A stretch of 25,000 bases of DNA from Chrysomallon squamiferum. Taxonomy: Eukaryota > Mollusca > Gastropoda > Neomphalida > Peltospiridae. The stretch covers positions 27,998,048-28,023,047 of the forward strand of contig CM022677.1 of assembly GCA_012295275.1 (NCBI GenBank), in the 5' to 3' direction. The translations under genes and the position numbers were made by a program. This document shows, piece by piece, positions 23,201 through 25,000 of this stretch. The first letter of the stretch is position 1; each line of letters starts with the position of its first letter. The notes beneath the pieces were generated by a model. That model saw only the letters and a program-made list of their open reading frames with translations, had not been told where the DNA came from and made no database searches.

Positions 23201-25000
23201 TACATTACAATACATTAATACACTACATTAATACACACTACATTAATACACACTACATTAATACACTACATTAATACACACATTAATACACTACATTAAT
23301 AATACACACACACTACATTAATACACACTACATTAATACACACTACATTAATACACTACATTAATACACTACATTAATACACACTACATTAATACACACT
23401 ACATTAATACACTACATTAATACACTCTACATTAATACACTCTACATTAATACACACTACATTAATACACTACATTAATACACACTACATTAATACACAC
23501 TACATTAATACACACTACATTAATACACACACTACATTAATACACACTACATTAATACACACACTACATTAATACATACATTAATACACTACATTAATAC
23601 ATTACATTAATACATTAATTAATACACACTACATTAATACACACACTACATTAATACACACTACATTAATACACACTACATTAATACACACTACATTAAT
23701 ACACACTACATTAATACACACTACATTAATACACACTACATTAATACACACTACATTAATACACACTACATTAATACACTACATTAATACACACACTACA
23801 TTAATACACACTACATTAACACACACTACATTAATACACACTACATTAATACACACTACATTAATACACACACTACATTAATACACACTACATTAATACA
23901 CACTACATTAATACACACTACATTAATACACTACATTAATACACACTACATTAATACACACTACATTAATACACACTACATTAATACACACTACATTAAT
24001 ACACACTACATTAATACACACTACATTAATACACACTACATTAATACACTACATTAATACACACTACATTAATACACACTACATTAATACACTACATTAA
24101 TACACACTACATTAATACACACTACATTAATACACACTACATTAATACACACATTACATTAATACACACACTACATTAATACACACTACATTAATACACA
24201 CTACATTAATACACACTACATTAATACACACTACATTAATACACTCTACATTAATACACACTACATTAATACACACTACATTACATACACACTACATTAA
24301 TACACACTACATTAATACATTAATATACACTACATTAATACACACTACATTAATACATTAATACACACTACATTAATACACACTACATTAATACACACTA
24401 CATTAATACACACTACATTAATACACTACATTAATACACACTACTACATTAATACACACATTAATACATCATTAATACATTAATACACACTACATTAATA
24501 CACACTACATTAATACACACTACATTAATACACACTACATTAATACACACTACATTAATACACACTACATTAATACACACTACATTAATACACACACTAC
24601 ATTAATACACTACATTAATACACTACATTAATACACACTACATTAATACACACACACTACATTAATACACACTACATTAATACACTACATTAATACACAC
24701 ACTACATTAATACACACTACATTAATACACACATTAATACACACTACATTAATACACACTACATTAATACACTACATTAATACATTAATACACACTACAT
24801 TAATACACTCTACATTAATACACTCTACATTAATACACACACTACATTAATACACACACTACATTAATACACACACTACATTAATACACACTACATTAAT
24901 ACACACTACATTAATACACTCTACATTAATACACACTACATTAATACACTACATTAATACACACTACATTAATACACACTACATTAATACACACATTAAT
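17215..25000. repeat. Satellite array, about 7.8 kb, 13/15/17-bp units, open at window end
   Basis: About 520 tandem units of the core CTACATTAATA plus CA, CACA or CACACA, giving 13-, 15- and 17-bp units; 15 bp is commonest. A frequent variant has CACT in place of CACA. Occasional fused or truncated units occur (for example 17848-17895, 20090-20150, 20690-20800). The only foreign word noticed is GCCGCAC near 21194. A block at 19636-19840 is dominated by 13-bp units with CG or CC variants. There are no genes; a minus-strand frame at 21184-21393 (repeated Cys-Ile-Asn-Val-Val) is a 15-nt artefact. Confidence 0.98.

Overview
This is a repeat-choked stretch of animal nuclear DNA. The evidence is intron-split coding exons with GT/AG boundaries, AATAAA poly(A) signals, extracellular animal domains (thrombospondin type 1, PAN/apple-like, sushi/CCP, galectin) and a very high load of micro-, mini- and satellite repeats. 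The domain mix and repeat load suggest a lophotrochozoan, most likely a mollusc. That is an inference; nothing in the window fixes the species.

Layout. 1-4920 (+): a small four- or five-exon gene for a predicted secreted protein of about 102 residues with one thrombospondin type 1 repeat (TSP1). Its third intron begins with a 40-bp minisatellite of about 42 copies whose first unit is the 3' end of the TSP1 exon itself, donor site included. 4921-8530: no gene seen; a 204-bp (GA)n, a second (GA)n, and a 47-bp minisatellite of about 42 copies. 8531-9330: unique sequence with a promoter-like cluster (two CCAAT, CACGTG, TGACGTCA). 9597-14500 (-): a decayed gene with a PAN/apple-like exon, a sushi exon and a galectin C-terminal exon. 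The central galectin exons are absent and the last exon is frameshifted; its introns hold 27-bp, 49-bp, 21-bp and 14-bp tandem repeats. 15163-16976 (-): the intact 3' half of a paralogue, with one sushi exon and three galectin exons that join in frame; its 5' exons must lie to the right of the window. 17215-25000: an unbroken satellite of about 7.8 kb whose unit is an 11-bp core plus one to three CA dinucleotides. It lies where the next upstream intron of the sushi-galectin gene should be and runs off the window.

How the parts relate. The two minus-strand loci look like tandem copies of a secreted adhesion or recognition gene of PAN-sushi-galectin type; one is degenerate, the other apparently intact in what can be seen. 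The TSP1 gene is separate and convergent with them. The recurring theme is repeats lying flush against splice sites: the TSP1 donor, the PAN exon 5' side, and the acceptors of the galectin exons in both paralogues. No RNA gene, CRISPR array or autonomous transposon was recognised.
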